Positions 11,785 through 23,724 of a stretch of DNA of 64,000 nucleotides are shown here, in pieces. Position 1 is the stretch's first letter, and each line of letters opens with the position of its first letter. The DNA is from Allacma fusca. Its lineage: Eukaryota > Arthropoda > Collembola > Symphypleona > Sminthuridae. A program made the position numbers and the translations under genes. Below the pieces are notes generated by a model. It made no database searches, was not told where the DNA came from, and worked only from the letters and a program-made list of their open reading frames with translations. The stretch is from assembly GCA_947179485.1 (NCBI GenBank), contig OX359245.1, positions 20,881,067 to 20,945,066 of the forward strand. Reading direction: 5' to 3'.

Positions 11785-12768
11785 TTATCGGGACGGGAAT
11801 ACCGACGGTATCGGTAACGGTATCGGAACGGGACGTTACCGGTACCACGAAAATTTTCCGTTTTCACTACCGGGACGGAAACGGGAAAACTGAATCAGAT
11901 CCGATAAAATCGGAACGTATTCGTTTGAGGTTTCGTTACCGAAACCGGTAATGTAGTACCGATCGGGAAAGGTATGACAAGCTAAATTTCCCGAAACCAA
12001 AGTGTTCGTACCGATAGTCCCGAACAAGTAACAGCCTGGCTGAAAAAATGTGTAGCAGAAAATGTGAAATCAAAATGTACATGGTTCTAATTACTTCCCA
12101 AGTGCGCTTCGCATTCAGCAAATATGTGAACTCTTCTTTACATCCTCTTATCTAGTATTTTTTTGCATGGCTCATAAATTAGGATTTTAATTCAGATGAA
12201 GCGAATTCTGCTTTGTCAGAGAAACCCAAGACCCAACGAAAGAATATTGGACGTCGAAAGCTAGGAAACCAATTACGAAACCAGGTCTAACATGATACCG
12301 ATACCAACGTATTATTTGAATGCATGGCTGGGTCGAAAAACGAGGATTCGGCCGTGTAAAATAAGTTGCTTAGAATAATATCAACCATGTTGAAATAATT
12401 GGAATAATAATAAGTTGCTTAGAGCACCTGGGAATTGCAGATTAGACTACTGCGTGGAAAGTGAATTGTGGTTTTGTTTATGTGTAATAAGGACTTGAGC
12501 GTAAACCTATGAATATATAACATGTGAACTGATACTTAAAATCAGTTATCGGTACTGATTCGGAACGGTTCGGGATAAACCAATATCGGGTCATTCGGTT
12601 TCGGGATAGTATCGGTACCGGGACAAAAAAAATATTTTTTTCCCGTTTCGGGATAATAATTTCCCGAACCGAAATTTCCGGTACCGGAACGGTACCGGTT
12701 CCTGATTTTCAAGATTTCATTCGGTTCGGAACGGTACGGTGGTCGAGACCGTTTTTTTGTCCTGATAA
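11785..12768. mobile_element. TIR element with GGTACCG-rich ends
   Basis: TTATCGGGAC at 11785 and GTCCTGATAA ending 12768 form short inverted ends. The subterminal parts (11785-12020 and 12550-12760) are dense in degenerate GGTATCGG, GGTACCG and CGGGAC words in opposite orientation. No coding potential or clear duplication was seen; the right flank is disturbed by the next element, which inserted directly beside it. Confidence 0.55.
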
Positions 12769-12773
12769 TAAAC

Positions 12774-15034
12774 CAGTGATGGGCGTTTCAGCAAGCGCTA
12801 TTCTATTCTACTCTATTGTATTTTTCAATAGTTGCAGCATCTATGACGCTTTACTCTACCAGCGGTTTTGGATAGAATAGAGGACCTCTACTGCTATTAT
12901 GTTTAGCTGACTTGCTAGCTATTATTCTACTCTATTATGTGTTAAAGTGATTGTCGCTACTCTACCTCTACTCTACTCTCTAATTTTTTTTGGCTCTGCA
13001 AGCTACCACTACCTCTACCAAAAAAAATACAGTATTTACAGAGAAATTCATGGTATTTTAGAATAAAGAAGCAGAATGTAATGTAAACAGTAATGAAGTT
13101 AGAACCAATAGTCCTCACTTGTACCTATAAACGGTTCATTAAGAATCTGAATTATCATTCAATTTCTACCAGTATGTCGGAATTCGAATTGCATATTGCC
13201 CCGAAAACTTTGACCCTCGTTTGTATTCAAATGGTCATTTTCCATGAGTAATTGTGAGCATGGAAAAATAGATCACTGATAGTAGAATCGGAATCCAAAT
13301 AGAATTTTTGCATTCCGGTGCTCACAATAGATGTAAATCGGGGTTTTAAAAAAGAATTTGAGTCGGAATTGGTATTCAAAAAATCCTCTCCAAAATTGAA
13401 AGTTTGTTTCATGAATACCTAGCTTTGTGCTGAATTTTTCTATCGTATCTCAATAATTAAAAAAGTAGCGGTATTTAGGCCCGTGGCAGCCCTGATTTCT
13501 GCTAGTTTAACGTTAATATTGAGGCTTTATTGAATACAATAAGATCAGTACCCCATCCGTACAACCAGAGCTATGCAGTATTTTCAAATACAGTATTTTA
13601 AAATACGTATTTTCAGGCCACAAAGTATTTTGTATTTGGTATTTTCAAGTTAGAAAGCAGTGGGCAAGTATTTTGTACTTAGTATTTTAAGAGCCTGTAA
13701 GTACAAAAGTATTTTGTATTTGCTTACTTTCAAGGGCCTGGAAAATGTATTTCAAATAAATATTTGGCTCAAAATACTTTTCACCAGCATGATTACAACT
13801 TTGACATTGTTTGTAGTTTACATGATGTTCAATATCTGTGCGAATTCCATTTTAGCAATGCAATAACATGCGACGGAATGAATCCTTTTTACTGGATACA
13901 TCAAACATTTTCAGGTTCTCCATTTTCAGTATTACATAACGTCACTGAAAGGGCAAAATATTCTACGCGCGCATGCTTTTGTACATAACGATCACATAGT
14001 CCACCTTGCCAGTTTAACAACAATATTTAAGATCCGTCCAAGGCACTCAATTTAATTTTCAGATACTAACTCAGATACTAAAAATATCATAATAATCTAC
14101 ATCACTGAATAAACAATCAAAATTACTGATTATCGTTAGTCAATGTAATTATAATTAACGGACTGACCAATTCAACAAACGTTGAACCATTTGTTACTAC
14201 ACCAGTCTTATATGCAGTCCTTGAAGTGATTAGGTATCTAATTAATTTTTTAAATGATGAATTTGAAAGCTGTTTGAGCCCCAGAAACTGAAAATAGTGA
14301 GCATTATTTGGGTATTTTAAGAAAAGTATTGTATTTAAAATACAGTATTTTGTATTTGAGTATTTTGAATTACCGACCATGTATTGTATTTTTATTTGTA
14401 TTTTAGTAATGTACCCTGAGGTATTTTACTTTGTATTTTCTATATTTCACTTCAGGTATTTTATTTGGTATTTTGTAATCTTAGACCAAGTATTTTGCAT
14501 AGCTATGCGTACAGCTAAAAAATTACCACAAGCTAAATTAGATCACAGCTTTAAAACTAGCGTGTTTATAAAGGGAATGACGTGGTTCTGGAATTTATTT
14601 ATGTATTTCCAATTCCCTTCTATTGCATTTGCAGCTACAAAACACGTTTATGAGTTACTGTAATGATGAAGTGAAGTGACGTTGTATATACGGACACCAG
14701 ATGTCGTTCCGAGTATTAAATTGGGTGTTCAGGGAAACGGTAAATTTATGAATTACTTCTTATTACTATAAGCTTACTACTACCTCTACTCTATCATTAG
14801 AATACGATGTACTGTTCTACCTCTACTCCTACTACTGGTATCTAAATTGGGACCCTAAATAACGCTCCTCTACTCACTTAATTTTATGCTAGCTTACTAT
14901 TTTCCTCTACCTCTATTATGCTAGAATTTCTGTATACCTCTACTGCACCTCTACTAATGTTTTGCTGATTTTAACGACCCTACTCTATTTCTACCACTAC
15001 CTGTATTTTCAGTAGAGTAGAGGTCCCAGCACTG
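12774..15034. mobile_element. Non-autonomous hAT-type element, CTCTACT motif, TSD TAATAAAC
   Basis: A perfect 8-bp duplication TAATAAAC (12766-12773 and 15035-15042) flanks ends CAGTGATGGGC and GGTCCCAGCACTG. Both ends (12800-13020 and 14770-15020) are long arrays of degenerate CTCTACT/CTACCTCTA words in inverted orientation. No transposase is visible. Another element (13566-14507) is nested inside, so this one is older. Confidence 0.85.
13566..14507. mobile_element. Nested non-autonomous hAT-type element, GTATTTT motif, TSD CGTACARC
   Basis: CGTACAAC (13558-13565) and CGTACAGC (14508-14515) match at 7 of 8 bases and flank ends CAGAGCTATGCAG and TTTTGCATAGCTATG. The inverted subterminal arrays (13580-13780 and 14310-14500) are built from degenerate GTATTTT and AAAATAC words. 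The interior (13790-14300) shows no convincing ORF; the small frames there are chance. Confidence 0.8.
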
Positions 15035-15042
15035 TAATAAAC

Positions 15043-16137
15043 ACTATTACAAATCAAGCCCAGTCGGGCAGACTTACTGTATGACTAAATGTTGCGCGCT
15101 GGTCTTAAGAGTAGAGCGCGAAATTTTAATAGCCACAAACTCCATGCCTAGGCGATTAATTTATAAGGATTAAATCCAGAATGCGTGTCTCTCCCTCTGT
15201 GTGTCGATCTTCAAGCGTACAGCAAATGATCTACTGTACTCATATGTGCCATGGTTATGGAACTCAATTCTATCTCCACACATTACAATTTATTGCCATC
15301 TGATTATTTTGTCAATTCGAAACCGAAAGGTCACTATGCTCAATCGTTCAAATTAAATGTACTTTCTAATTTTTTAGACCTTAAGAATTTGAGAAGAGGA
15401 GAATTTTAGTGGTTAAAACTATGTACGCAAAAGTGGGATTCCTATTAGGGAAAATCGAATGGAATTGGAAGTACTTATTGTAACACTTTATATTTACGTC
15501 AGTTAAATTCTCAAATACTGTATTGCTGAAGTTATTTGCTTTTTTATTTTTTAATTACAAGCCTTAGAATCCACATTTGATCTTTATATCCCCTACAAAT
15601 ATCATTAGGCAATAAAGATTGATTTGTAGAACCCCTGAGTTTCAGTGACTATAGCATGCGAAAAGTGCTGCGCTACTACGAATTCCTTTCAGATTTCCTA
15701 TTTGAAATAATCAGTGCGTCCAGTGTCGGAGACTTCAGTTACATTATTACGGTACAACTGAGATACGCATAATTATAATAAAATTATAAAAACTCATAGG
15801 CGAAGCACCATACAGTGATGCAACAACAGGATTTAATTGCAATGCAATGTTGGTATTAAATTGATCAAGCGATTAGTTAAATTCCACGTGTATAGCCAAA
15901 TATTGAGTTTGGGAGCGAACCTTGGTGGGCCGGAGCGTTGTACCATAATTTTTTGATGATATAATGTCAGCTACCTATATGAAACGAATTGTTATTCTTC
16001 TTACAATTAATAGCTCACATGTCTTACATGAGATTACTTTTCCCGGCGAAGCGGGCTATTAACATTAAGCCTTCTCTCCATAGCCATTTACGGCAGGTCT
16101 TAACTTTGTGTATACTCACACAATTCTCAAGTACTTG
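15043..16137. other. Unassigned sequence with a dispersed-repeat fragment
   Basis: The piece around 15851-15891 (TTGGTATTAAATTGATCAAG) recurs at 42562-42605, so a low-copy dispersed repeat is present. Near 16043 a GCGAAGCGGGC hairpin similar to Helitron ends occurs, but no CTRR follows at the right distance. No gene is recognised. Confidence 0.4.
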
Positions 16138-16165
16138 CCCCTGTGAAGCACAGGGCTTTTACTAG
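16138..16165 (+). mobile_element. Helitron-like 3' end (plus strand)
   Basis: The hairpin CCCTGTGAAGCACAGGG is followed by CTTTTA and CTAG (16162-16165) with T next. It is the same terminus family as 11697-11722 in the opposite orientation. The 5' end was not located. Confidence 0.5.
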
Positions 16166-16179
16166 TTGCGTTTAATTTG

Positions 16180-17412
16180 TGAGTAGTGCAAATTGACGCC
16201 AGGTGTATTTGAAATAGGTTACATTGACAAATTGAATTTCATTCGGTAACATGTCAGTAGGCGTATTAATGCGTCACGAATTTTTGCATTCATAGAGATC
16301 ACGGATGTAGTCTGATGAATTCATCAGTTGTTTTTTTAACACTAAAATTTGTATAAAATCATTTTGGACTCATTATATAGGAAATTTTATTGGTTTTCCA
16401 CACCTTTGGATCCCGCACGGTGATCCTCGTGGAAGTCTGTGGTCATGACCCATAAGAACTGATGTGAGAACAAGTTTGAAGAAATTTATGTTTCGGGACC
16501 AAAAGGGTCAAAGATACAGCAGTAAGTTTATGACCGTGCCATTTTTTCATGGGTGACCTAGCCTTTTTTAAAGCTGTTAAGAATTTTAGAATTGCAGATG
16601 TTTTTATGAAGATTCATTTGGTTTAAAAATTATCCTCCTAAGTCAAAAAATACGGTCTCAGGACCCAAAAATGTGAGGCAAGTTTGAAACAAGGAGAATC
16701 ATCGGTCATATAACCTACACAAGAGAACGACTTATAAAATATTTGATGGCGCCAGTTTCAAGCAAATTTAATTATATTTTTTAAAGATTTATTTCATTCA
16801 TCTGGGTGGTTACTTAAAGACACTTTTTCCAAAGACCTGATGCAAAGTTGGAGGTTTTTATAAACCTTATAAATGAAAACTTCGTAATTTTGGCACTCTC
16901 ACACAAACAGTTCAGAAAATGTTGACTGCGCGAAAAACCTATACCTGGGAATGAAGTCCAACAGTAACATGCAAATGCTCCATATTTATTTTCTACGGGA
17001 CTTGCGGTAAAAAGACTGCACTTTATATGAATAATATCGCTTATAAACATTTCCCCCTCATTTAGGTCAAGCCTCATTAAAAATATTATTCTCCTTTGGA
17101 AAGAATATTTTATGGATCAATTTTTCCCAGCCCACACTGACATTCTTACTCTGACGGAAATAATATTTACAAAAAATTTTTATTTCAATTATATTATTAT
17201 GTCATGAAAATTAAATACACTGAACCAAATATTTACGAAATGTATCCAGAATTTCCAGCAATAATTTTGATCTTAAATCTTCAAGATGTATATTACTCAT
17301 CCCTCGTGACATTATACTCAGCCCGTGACTTTGTCAGATGGTACAAATTTGCGGTGAATTTGAAACTGACCACGTTTAATACAATAGTACATACAGCCAT
17401 ATGTACATAGTA
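16180..17412. other. Unassigned AT-rich sequence
   Basis: There are no gene, RNA or repeat features that can be supported. The minus-strand frame at 16814-17077 lacks any recognisable domain. Confidence 0.4.
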
Positions 17413-17420
17413 TAATTTCC

Positions 17421-18252
17421 CGGGTCTCCCTAAAACACTGAACAACTGAACATACAATAAACACTGAACAACTGAACGACTGAACAGCTGAACAACTGAA
17501 CAGCTGAACAACTGAACGACTGAACAACTGAACGACTGAATAACTGAACCAGTAACCACTGAACCCCATAAAACAATGACTAGAACTGACCTGCTGTAGG
17601 CTGACCTCCCCCAAAATCTTGTATTATAAATTCTAATAAATAAATAAAATAATATTAATATTATAAAAATATTTATTTAAACATGTTTTTTCACATGGCT
17701 AACTGAAATCAAAAGCTAAATCAAAGAACCAACTGAAGAATTCCCAGAACTAGTTTGCAACCAATGCAATGCGTCTTTGATATCTCTATTTCAAATCCAT
17801 AAAACGTTGTTAGTATTTATTGGCTAATAAAAAATTTCTAATAGATAAGATTTAGTTCTGTCTAATAGTTTGCTTTTTTAAAATAAAAAATGAGAAAGTC
17901 TAAACTTTAGATACTTGTATGAACTAGCTAATGAAAAATAATGTGTAACCCTATATGTAAACACGTTGTATGTAGACAATAGCAATATAACTATAAGCAG
18001 GTCAGTACTAGTCAATGTTCCTGGGGAGGTCAGCAGGTCAGTTCTAGTCAGTGTTTTAGGGGGGTTTAGTAGTTCAGTGTTTAGTGTAACGTTCAGTTGT
18101 TCAGTTGTTCAGTGTTTTAGTGCAATGTTCAGTCGTTCAGTTGTTCAGCTGTCCAGTTGATCAGTGTTTTAGTGCAATGTTGAGTTGTTCAGTTGATCAG
18201 TGTTTTAGTGAAATGTACAGTTGTTGAGTTGTTCAGTGTTTTAGGGAGACCC
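17421..18252. mobile_element. Non-autonomous hAT-type element, CTGAAC motif, TSD TAATTTCC
   Basis: TAATTTCC (17413-17420 and 18253-18260) is a perfect 8-bp duplication. The ends GGGTCTCCCTAAAACACTG are inverted at both termini. The left arm is an array of CTGAACAA/CTGAACGA words (17440-17565) and the right arm the reverse complement array (18080-18240). The serine-rich and phenylalanine-rich ORFs that cross these arrays are translation artefacts of the repeats. Confidence 0.85.
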
Positions 18253-18600
18253 TAATTTCCTCTCTTGTTTTTGGAAAGGTTTTTTGTGCTTCAATTAAAT
18301 CCGCTCATCACGTCCGCCGTCCACACTGTCGGTAATTATTTTGGAAATTATTCCGCAATTAATAAAAACAGGTAGGTTCCATTTTGACTTTATTCCGTGA
18401 ATCTATTCAAGTTTACAACTATCATTAAATTTGTATGGAATTTAGTGGAAGGTCGAGGAATTTCAGGGCTAGATTTTACAATCCCGGCCGTTTCCACTTT
18501 TCCACCTTTTCCCCACTTTTTCCACCCTTTTCCACTTTTTCCACCCTTTTCCACTTTTTCCACCCTTTTCCACTTTTTCCATCTTTTTCCACGTTATCCA

Positions 18601-19920
18601 CCTTTTTCCACTTTAAATTTCAAAATTCCCGTCGCACATTCGCCGTATTATTCGGCCAAATTAATCGAAAGGTCACAACTTACTTGACACTACGGATAAG
18701 TAAACAACTAAATTGTAAATAATTAGGATACTGATGGTGGATTGACATCCCTTCGAAATATTATTACTTTCAATTTGTACTAGGTTAGGTTAAGATGGAA
18801 AATATTGATCACATACAGGTTACTATTTTGATTGATAACACCAGTCACCATTTTTATACTTTTACACAGGTCCGAACTCCATTAACAATTAACCTTAAAG
18901 CTGCCAGATCTCAAAAAACAAAAGAGATTTAATTGTGATCTCTTTTGGGAATCAATTAAATTTTTAAGATTCACTCAGGTATATACCGCTGAATATTTAC
19001 AAGAGATTTAACAAAAATTTCATCGAAAAAAACCAATTTCTTTGAAATATCCAAGTTTTTTACATACCTACATAGATCTTAAATTAAAATCCCAGAGCCT
19101 ACTTTTTGTTTTTCGGGATCTGGCAGCTTGAGGGTTAAGTAATGGTTAAAGGATTTTACATCTACATAAAAGCACATGTAAAAATTGCAAGTAGGACATT
19201 TTCGAAGGGATGCAAATATATTATCAGTATCCTAATTATTAGTGTTTACCCAGAGATGCCCAAATGAAATGGTCTTCCTTCACACCTTCAAAGGGTAATT
19301 TAAAAACAAATCCTGCCTTCCTCCTGCCAATAAATGAAGCCTTTAAAATTATTTGCATATATAAAAATAAAAACATGCATGTTTTCAAAATTCATACACG
19401 TTTTGGTACCATTTCAATAATTATGAAATAAATGAAGGCCCAATTTGAAGGAGGGATATTTTTGGAGGAAGGGTGAATTCATTTAAAAATTGAAGGAGGG
19501 TTGATGGAAGACAAATTTTTAAAGGCTTCGTCTTCATTTATAGGCAGGAAGAAGGCACGATATTTTAAAATTGCCCTTTGAATGTGTCTCTTTTGTATTT
19601 CGAGAGCTGGCAGCTTTAGGGTTAATGGTTAAAGGAGTTCGGACCCGTGTAAAAGTATAAAAATGGTGACTGGTGTTATCAATCAAAATGGTAACCTGTA
19701 TGTGATCAATATTTTCCATCTTAAGCTAACCTAGTACAAATTGAAAGTAATAATATTTCGAAGGGATGTCAATCCACCATCAGTATCCTAATTATTTACA
19801 ATTTAGTTATTTACCTATCCGTAGTATCAAGTAAGTTGTGACCTTTGGCCATTAATTTGGCCGAATAATACGGCGATTGTGCGACGGGAATTTTGAAATT
19901 TAAAGTGGGAAAAGGTGGAT
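18601..19920. mobile_element. Long inverted-repeat element inserted in the palindrome's left arm
   Basis: About 300 bp at 18601-18904 (containing CCCGTCGCACATTCGCCGTA and the gene-like word CTAGGTTAGGTTAAG) recur inverted at 19620-19915 with few differences. A third diverged part-copy lies at 19125-19245. Between them a small inner foldback with CTTCCTCC and GGAGGAAG words (19250-19560) holds another likely MITE. No transposase was seen. Confidence 0.6.
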
Positions 19921-20244
19921 AAAGCACTGCTGCCACTTTTCCACCTTTTTTCATCTTTTCCACTGTATCCCACTGCTGCCCGCCAGGCTACCTAGTATAG
20001 TCTTTAAAATTTAGAACCGCAACTAGTCAAGTCTGGTCGTCAGCTGTATGTTTAAGTAGCAATAGTCAAGTCTAGTCCTAGTCTTGATTCTGCAGTTGGT
20101 TCCCTAGTCAAGTCTAGTCAATTCCCCTAGTCACATTGTATTTTTCATAAAAATTCCTTCGTTTTGCTTAGCAACATTACTTATTTTCAAAACCGTGCGT
20201 ATCGTTGAGTTCAAAATTTTCAGATTTCAGCGAACACCTCTAGC

Positions 20245-21194
20245 CAAAGGTGGGCAAAATAGTTTGCCTCGCCTATATCCTATATATATTTTTAATACCC
20301 AATCCGACCTACATTTTGCCTACATTTATGTCACTAAAATAAATACACGGACATATATGGAAGGATTATTCGCAAGCCTACCTAGATGCCTACTTTTTTA
20401 AAAAGAAAACTATAGCCTACATATAGGCCTGCATATTCTTGAAAAAATCCACGGCCTACACGCCTACATAATTGTAGTCTATATTTGCGCCTATGAGTAA
20501 TATGTAACTGTTTATAGGGATTCTATGCTGATATAGGAACGGTTGAGTTGTCTCCCTACACAAGGATTTCCCCTATGTCAAATTGGGGTTCTCCCGGCGT
20601 TATACATTTTATTAATTCACCCCAAATTTAGGTATATCATACATAATTAAACTACCTCCACTAACAATAAGAGATATATATAGTATGTATGATAGCGCCA
20701 ATATATGATGTGCTTGTAGTTCCCCTCCTTCCTTGACATCACCTGGGAAAACTTTATTTCAAACAAACATAATAACATTATTTATCACTATTAGGGAAAC
20801 TCACTGCAAGACTTTTGAAGTGTTCATTTCCTTAGAAAATGTACATAACCCCATGTATGCACCCTCAGAATAACTAATTTGAACACTTCGGGAAAATTTA
20901 ACAAATTATTAACTTATAACAGCACTTAGAATTAATTTCCTAGCTATTCATCAGTTTTTGTAAAAAAAACTTTAAGGAAGCACTATTTAAACAGTAGAAA
21001 ATGTCCACAGCATAGTAAGTACATCAACCTAACATATATATGAATAAGTTATTATGCCCAACACATTTTATAGGCAATCTACACAACAAGTTATCCCTCT
21101 ATCCTATAATGCCTATAATTAACATGAGAATTTTTTTGCAGCCTATATTTTGCCTACTTGTAGGCCCTACATGTAGGGGAGACGCCCAACTTTG
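20245..21194. mobile_element. Non-autonomous hAT-type element, GCCTACA motif, TSD CCTCTAGS
   Basis: CCTCTAGC (20237-20244) and CCTCTAGG (21195-21202) flank ends CAAAGGTGGGC and GCCCAACTTTG. Subterminal arrays of GCCTACAT/GCCTATAT words occur at both ends in inverted orientation (20260-20480 and 21060-21170). Removing it joins the two halves of the surrounding palindrome arm (21203 continues the match to 22470), an internal proof of insertion. Confidence 0.85.
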
Positions 21195-21380
21195 CCTCTA
21201 GGAAAAAACAAGGTCATTTTTATTCACACCAAACAAGTACAAATGAGAAAAAATACGTGTAGTAGGGAAGCTCATGGGAACAGGACCAACCCGGGTATTT
21301 GGGTACAGGAACAGGAACAGGTCCAAAATGGGTACAGTTTAAAAGTTCCCAATTGTAACAGGAACAATACAGGTACTTTT

Positions 21381-21580
21381 NNNNNNNNNNNNNNNNNNNN
21401 NNNNNNNNNNNNNNNNNNNNNNNNNNNNNNNNNNNNNNNNNNNNNNNNNNNNNNNNNNNNNNNNNNNNNNNNNNNNNNNNNNNNNNNNNNNNNNNNNNNN
21501 NNNNNNNNNNNNNNNNNNNNNNNNNNNNNNNNNNNNNNNNNNNNNNNNNNNNNNNNNNNNNNNNNNNNNNNNNNNNNNNN
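21381..21580. other. Assembly gap (200 N)
   Basis: A run of N of rounded length. Sequence on its left (21270-21380) is an AACAGG/GGTCC-type low-complexity array beginning GGGAAGCTCATGGGAACAGG, probably the arm of yet another motif-rich element whose other end fell in the gap. Proteins read across the N run are meaningless. Confidence 0.95.
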
Positions 21581-22188
21581 TACCAGCTCCATAGGCGGAC
21601 TAAGTTTTCTGAAACTGGTGCTGACAACAACGAATCACGATTTGATTCCACCGGAATCAACCTTGGTATTAATTGACAAAAAACTGGCTCTGACAGTGAG
21701 CAACTCAGTAAGCTACACGTAGTTGGTTTTAAAGAAACCAGGAATTTATACGGTATTAATACTAGTTGACATGTTCTGGATGAGTAAACAGACATTAAAA
21801 TGTTGGAGGTGAATTAGAATTTGGGGAGAATTCTTCCCCGGGTCAAAATATTTCTGAGAGGCAAAATCACGAAGTAAGGGATTCTTTTTGAGAAGGTAAG
21901 ATTCAGCAGGGAAATTCGGAAATGATTTTTCAGGGAGAATTACAAAAATCTGGTCCCTGGGTTCAACCTACTACAAATTCCACACCTTGTGCCTGGTATT
22001 TCTCCTTTTGAGTCGTGGAAATTTCATATAGATAATATACCAGAAACTCCAATGTAAAATTCCTATATACCAGATAAGACCATAATTTTCAGTTCAACCA
22101 TAATTTGCTATAAAGCCCTATTTTCTAAATTTGATTCCGAACTTACGGCTAAAGTTGCAAAACCTGCTTGCAGATAACTACAGACTAT

Positions 22189-22351
22189 CAGGATTGGATT
22201 AATAAAATAATTTGTACCCTGGCCTTAACCCTCAAAATAGATTTGTGGGCCTTTACATATACAATCTAAGGGCCTTGTTGTTTTTTTACCTTGACCCTAA
22301 ATTTGTTACCATGGTCGGGTCAGGTTGAGCCAGCCCATCAATCCACCCCTA
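22189..22351. mobile_element. Small hAT-type MITE, CAGGATTGGATTAAT family
   Basis: CAGGATTGGATTAATAAAAT at the left and ATCAATCCACCCCTA at the right match, with divergence, the 175-bp MITE at 41639-41813 along the whole length (shared ACCCTGGCC, CTCAAAATAGATTTGTGGGC). No intact target duplication is visible here, so this is the older copy. Confidence 0.7.
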
Positions 22352-22841
22352 CTGAAAATTTTTGATTCGGCAAAAATCTTACTGAAAATTATTATTGATG
22401 TTGTTAACTACACGTATTGTTTCTAATTTGTACTTCTTTTGGTGTGAATAAAAATGACCTTGTTTTTTGCTAGAGGTGTTCGCTGAAATCTGAAAATATT
22501 GAACTCAACGATACGCAAGGTTTTGAAAATAAGTAATGTTGCTAATCAAAACGAAGGAATTTTTATGAAAAATACAATGTGTCTAGGGGAATTGACTAGA
22601 CTTGACTAGGGAACCAACTGCAGAATCAAGACTAGGACTAGACTTGACTATTGCTACTTAAACATACAGCTGACGACCAGACTTGACTAGTTGCGGTTCT
22701 AAATTTTAAAGACTATACTAGGTAGCCTGGCGGGCAGCAGTGGGATACAGTGGAAAAGATGAAAAAAGGTGGAAAAGTGAAAATGGCCGGGATTGTAAAA
22801 TCTAGCCCAGAACAGGTGCCATTAGAATTAATTAGCATACC

Positions 22842-23575
22842 TATAATGTGCAATATTTCGGCCGCAACAAGTCTAACGTAGTCAGGCGAGACAAATTGTT
22901 GAGAAAATTTTGCCCCGTTTCAAATTCCCTATTATTTATTAGGATTAATGATTACTTTGGGGAAAATGGGATTGATGATTACGATTACAAAATACTTTCT
23001 GCTAAAATATCATTTACGATTACAATTACAAATTACTTTTCAGTAAAGTTGCAGTTACGATTACAATTACAAATTACTTTTCAGTAAAGTTGCAGTTACA
23101 ATTACAAATTACTTTTCAGTAAAGTTGCAGTTACGATTATAATTACAAATTACTTTTCAGTAAAGTTGCAGTTACGATTATAATTACAAATTACTTTTTG
23201 ATGAATTTTCATATACGGCTACAATAACAAATTACTTTTTGAAAAATTTTCATTTACGATTACAATAACAAATTACTTTTTGATAAATTTTCATTTACGA
23301 TTGAAATTACAAATTACTTTTTGATAAACTTTCATTTTCGATTGAAATTACAAATTACTTTTTGGTAAACTTGCATTTTCAATTACAATTAACGATTAAT
23401 GATTTATAATTTAATAATTGGCGATTAAAATTGATGATTGATTTTCGAAAACGGTTAATTGATGATTACAATTAATGATTCTTTCAAAAAATCCAAGCTT
23501 ACTAAATTAACGATTGTTGATTAATAATTAGGAATCGTTAATCATTAATCGTGATTATTAATCGTTGACATCCCT
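22842..23575. mobile_element. Degenerate hAT-type element with a roughly 41-bp GATTACAATTAC tandem array
   Basis: A near-tandem unit built from AAATTACTTTTCAGTAAAGT and TGCAGTTACGATTACAATTAC is repeated from about 22975 to 23400. The right end (GTTGACATCCCTG, ending 23575) is a typical hAT terminus in reverse (CAGGGATGTCAAC). The sister block at 52830-53220 lacks it and has unrelated sequence in its place; flanking sequence on both sides matches the sister block. The left terminus was not identified. Confidence 0.55.
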
Positions 23576-23724
23576 GCTGAACTGAATGAATTGCAAATTA
23601 ATGGACTCTCTATTCTACAGATAGAATACCCGGGAAGGATCCCACATTCTCACGAGAATTTAAAAAGAGTAACAACTTGCGCAATCACCACTGTGCATAG
23701 GCGTAGAAGCTGCATAGTAAAATC

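Larger units (their letters stand above)
18463..22800. mobile_element. Large palindromic TIR element containing nested insertions and the gap
   Basis: The left end CAGGGCTAGATTTTACAATC (18463) is repeated inverted at the right (ending about 22800). The arm continues through CCACTTTTCCACC words, then CACTGCTGCCCGCCAGGC (19971; inverted 22728-22745), then CTAGTCAAGTC words and a unique stretch to GCGAACACCTCTAGC (20244). In total 19936-20244 matches 22472-22790 nearly base for base. The left arm is longer by an insertion (about 18560-19935). The spacer contains a hAT-type element (20245-21194), the assembly gap and a small MITE (22189-22351). The superfamily is not settled; no target duplication is clear. 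Confidence 0.6.

Noticed and set aside
17293-18160. Serine/valine/phenylalanine-rich ORFs
   Set aside because: They read through the CTGAAC and GTTCAG arrays of a hAT-type element.
18460-18687. Phe/Pro-rich ORFs with repeated HPFPLFP units
   Set aside because: These derive from CCACTTTTTCCACC repeats in a transposon arm.
21192-21795. ORFs of 106-191 residues around 21.2-21.8 kb
   Set aside because: Most of their length is translated N from the assembly gap.
22189-22351. A target duplication for this MITE
   Set aside because: CAGACTAT on the left and CTGAAAAT on the right do not match.
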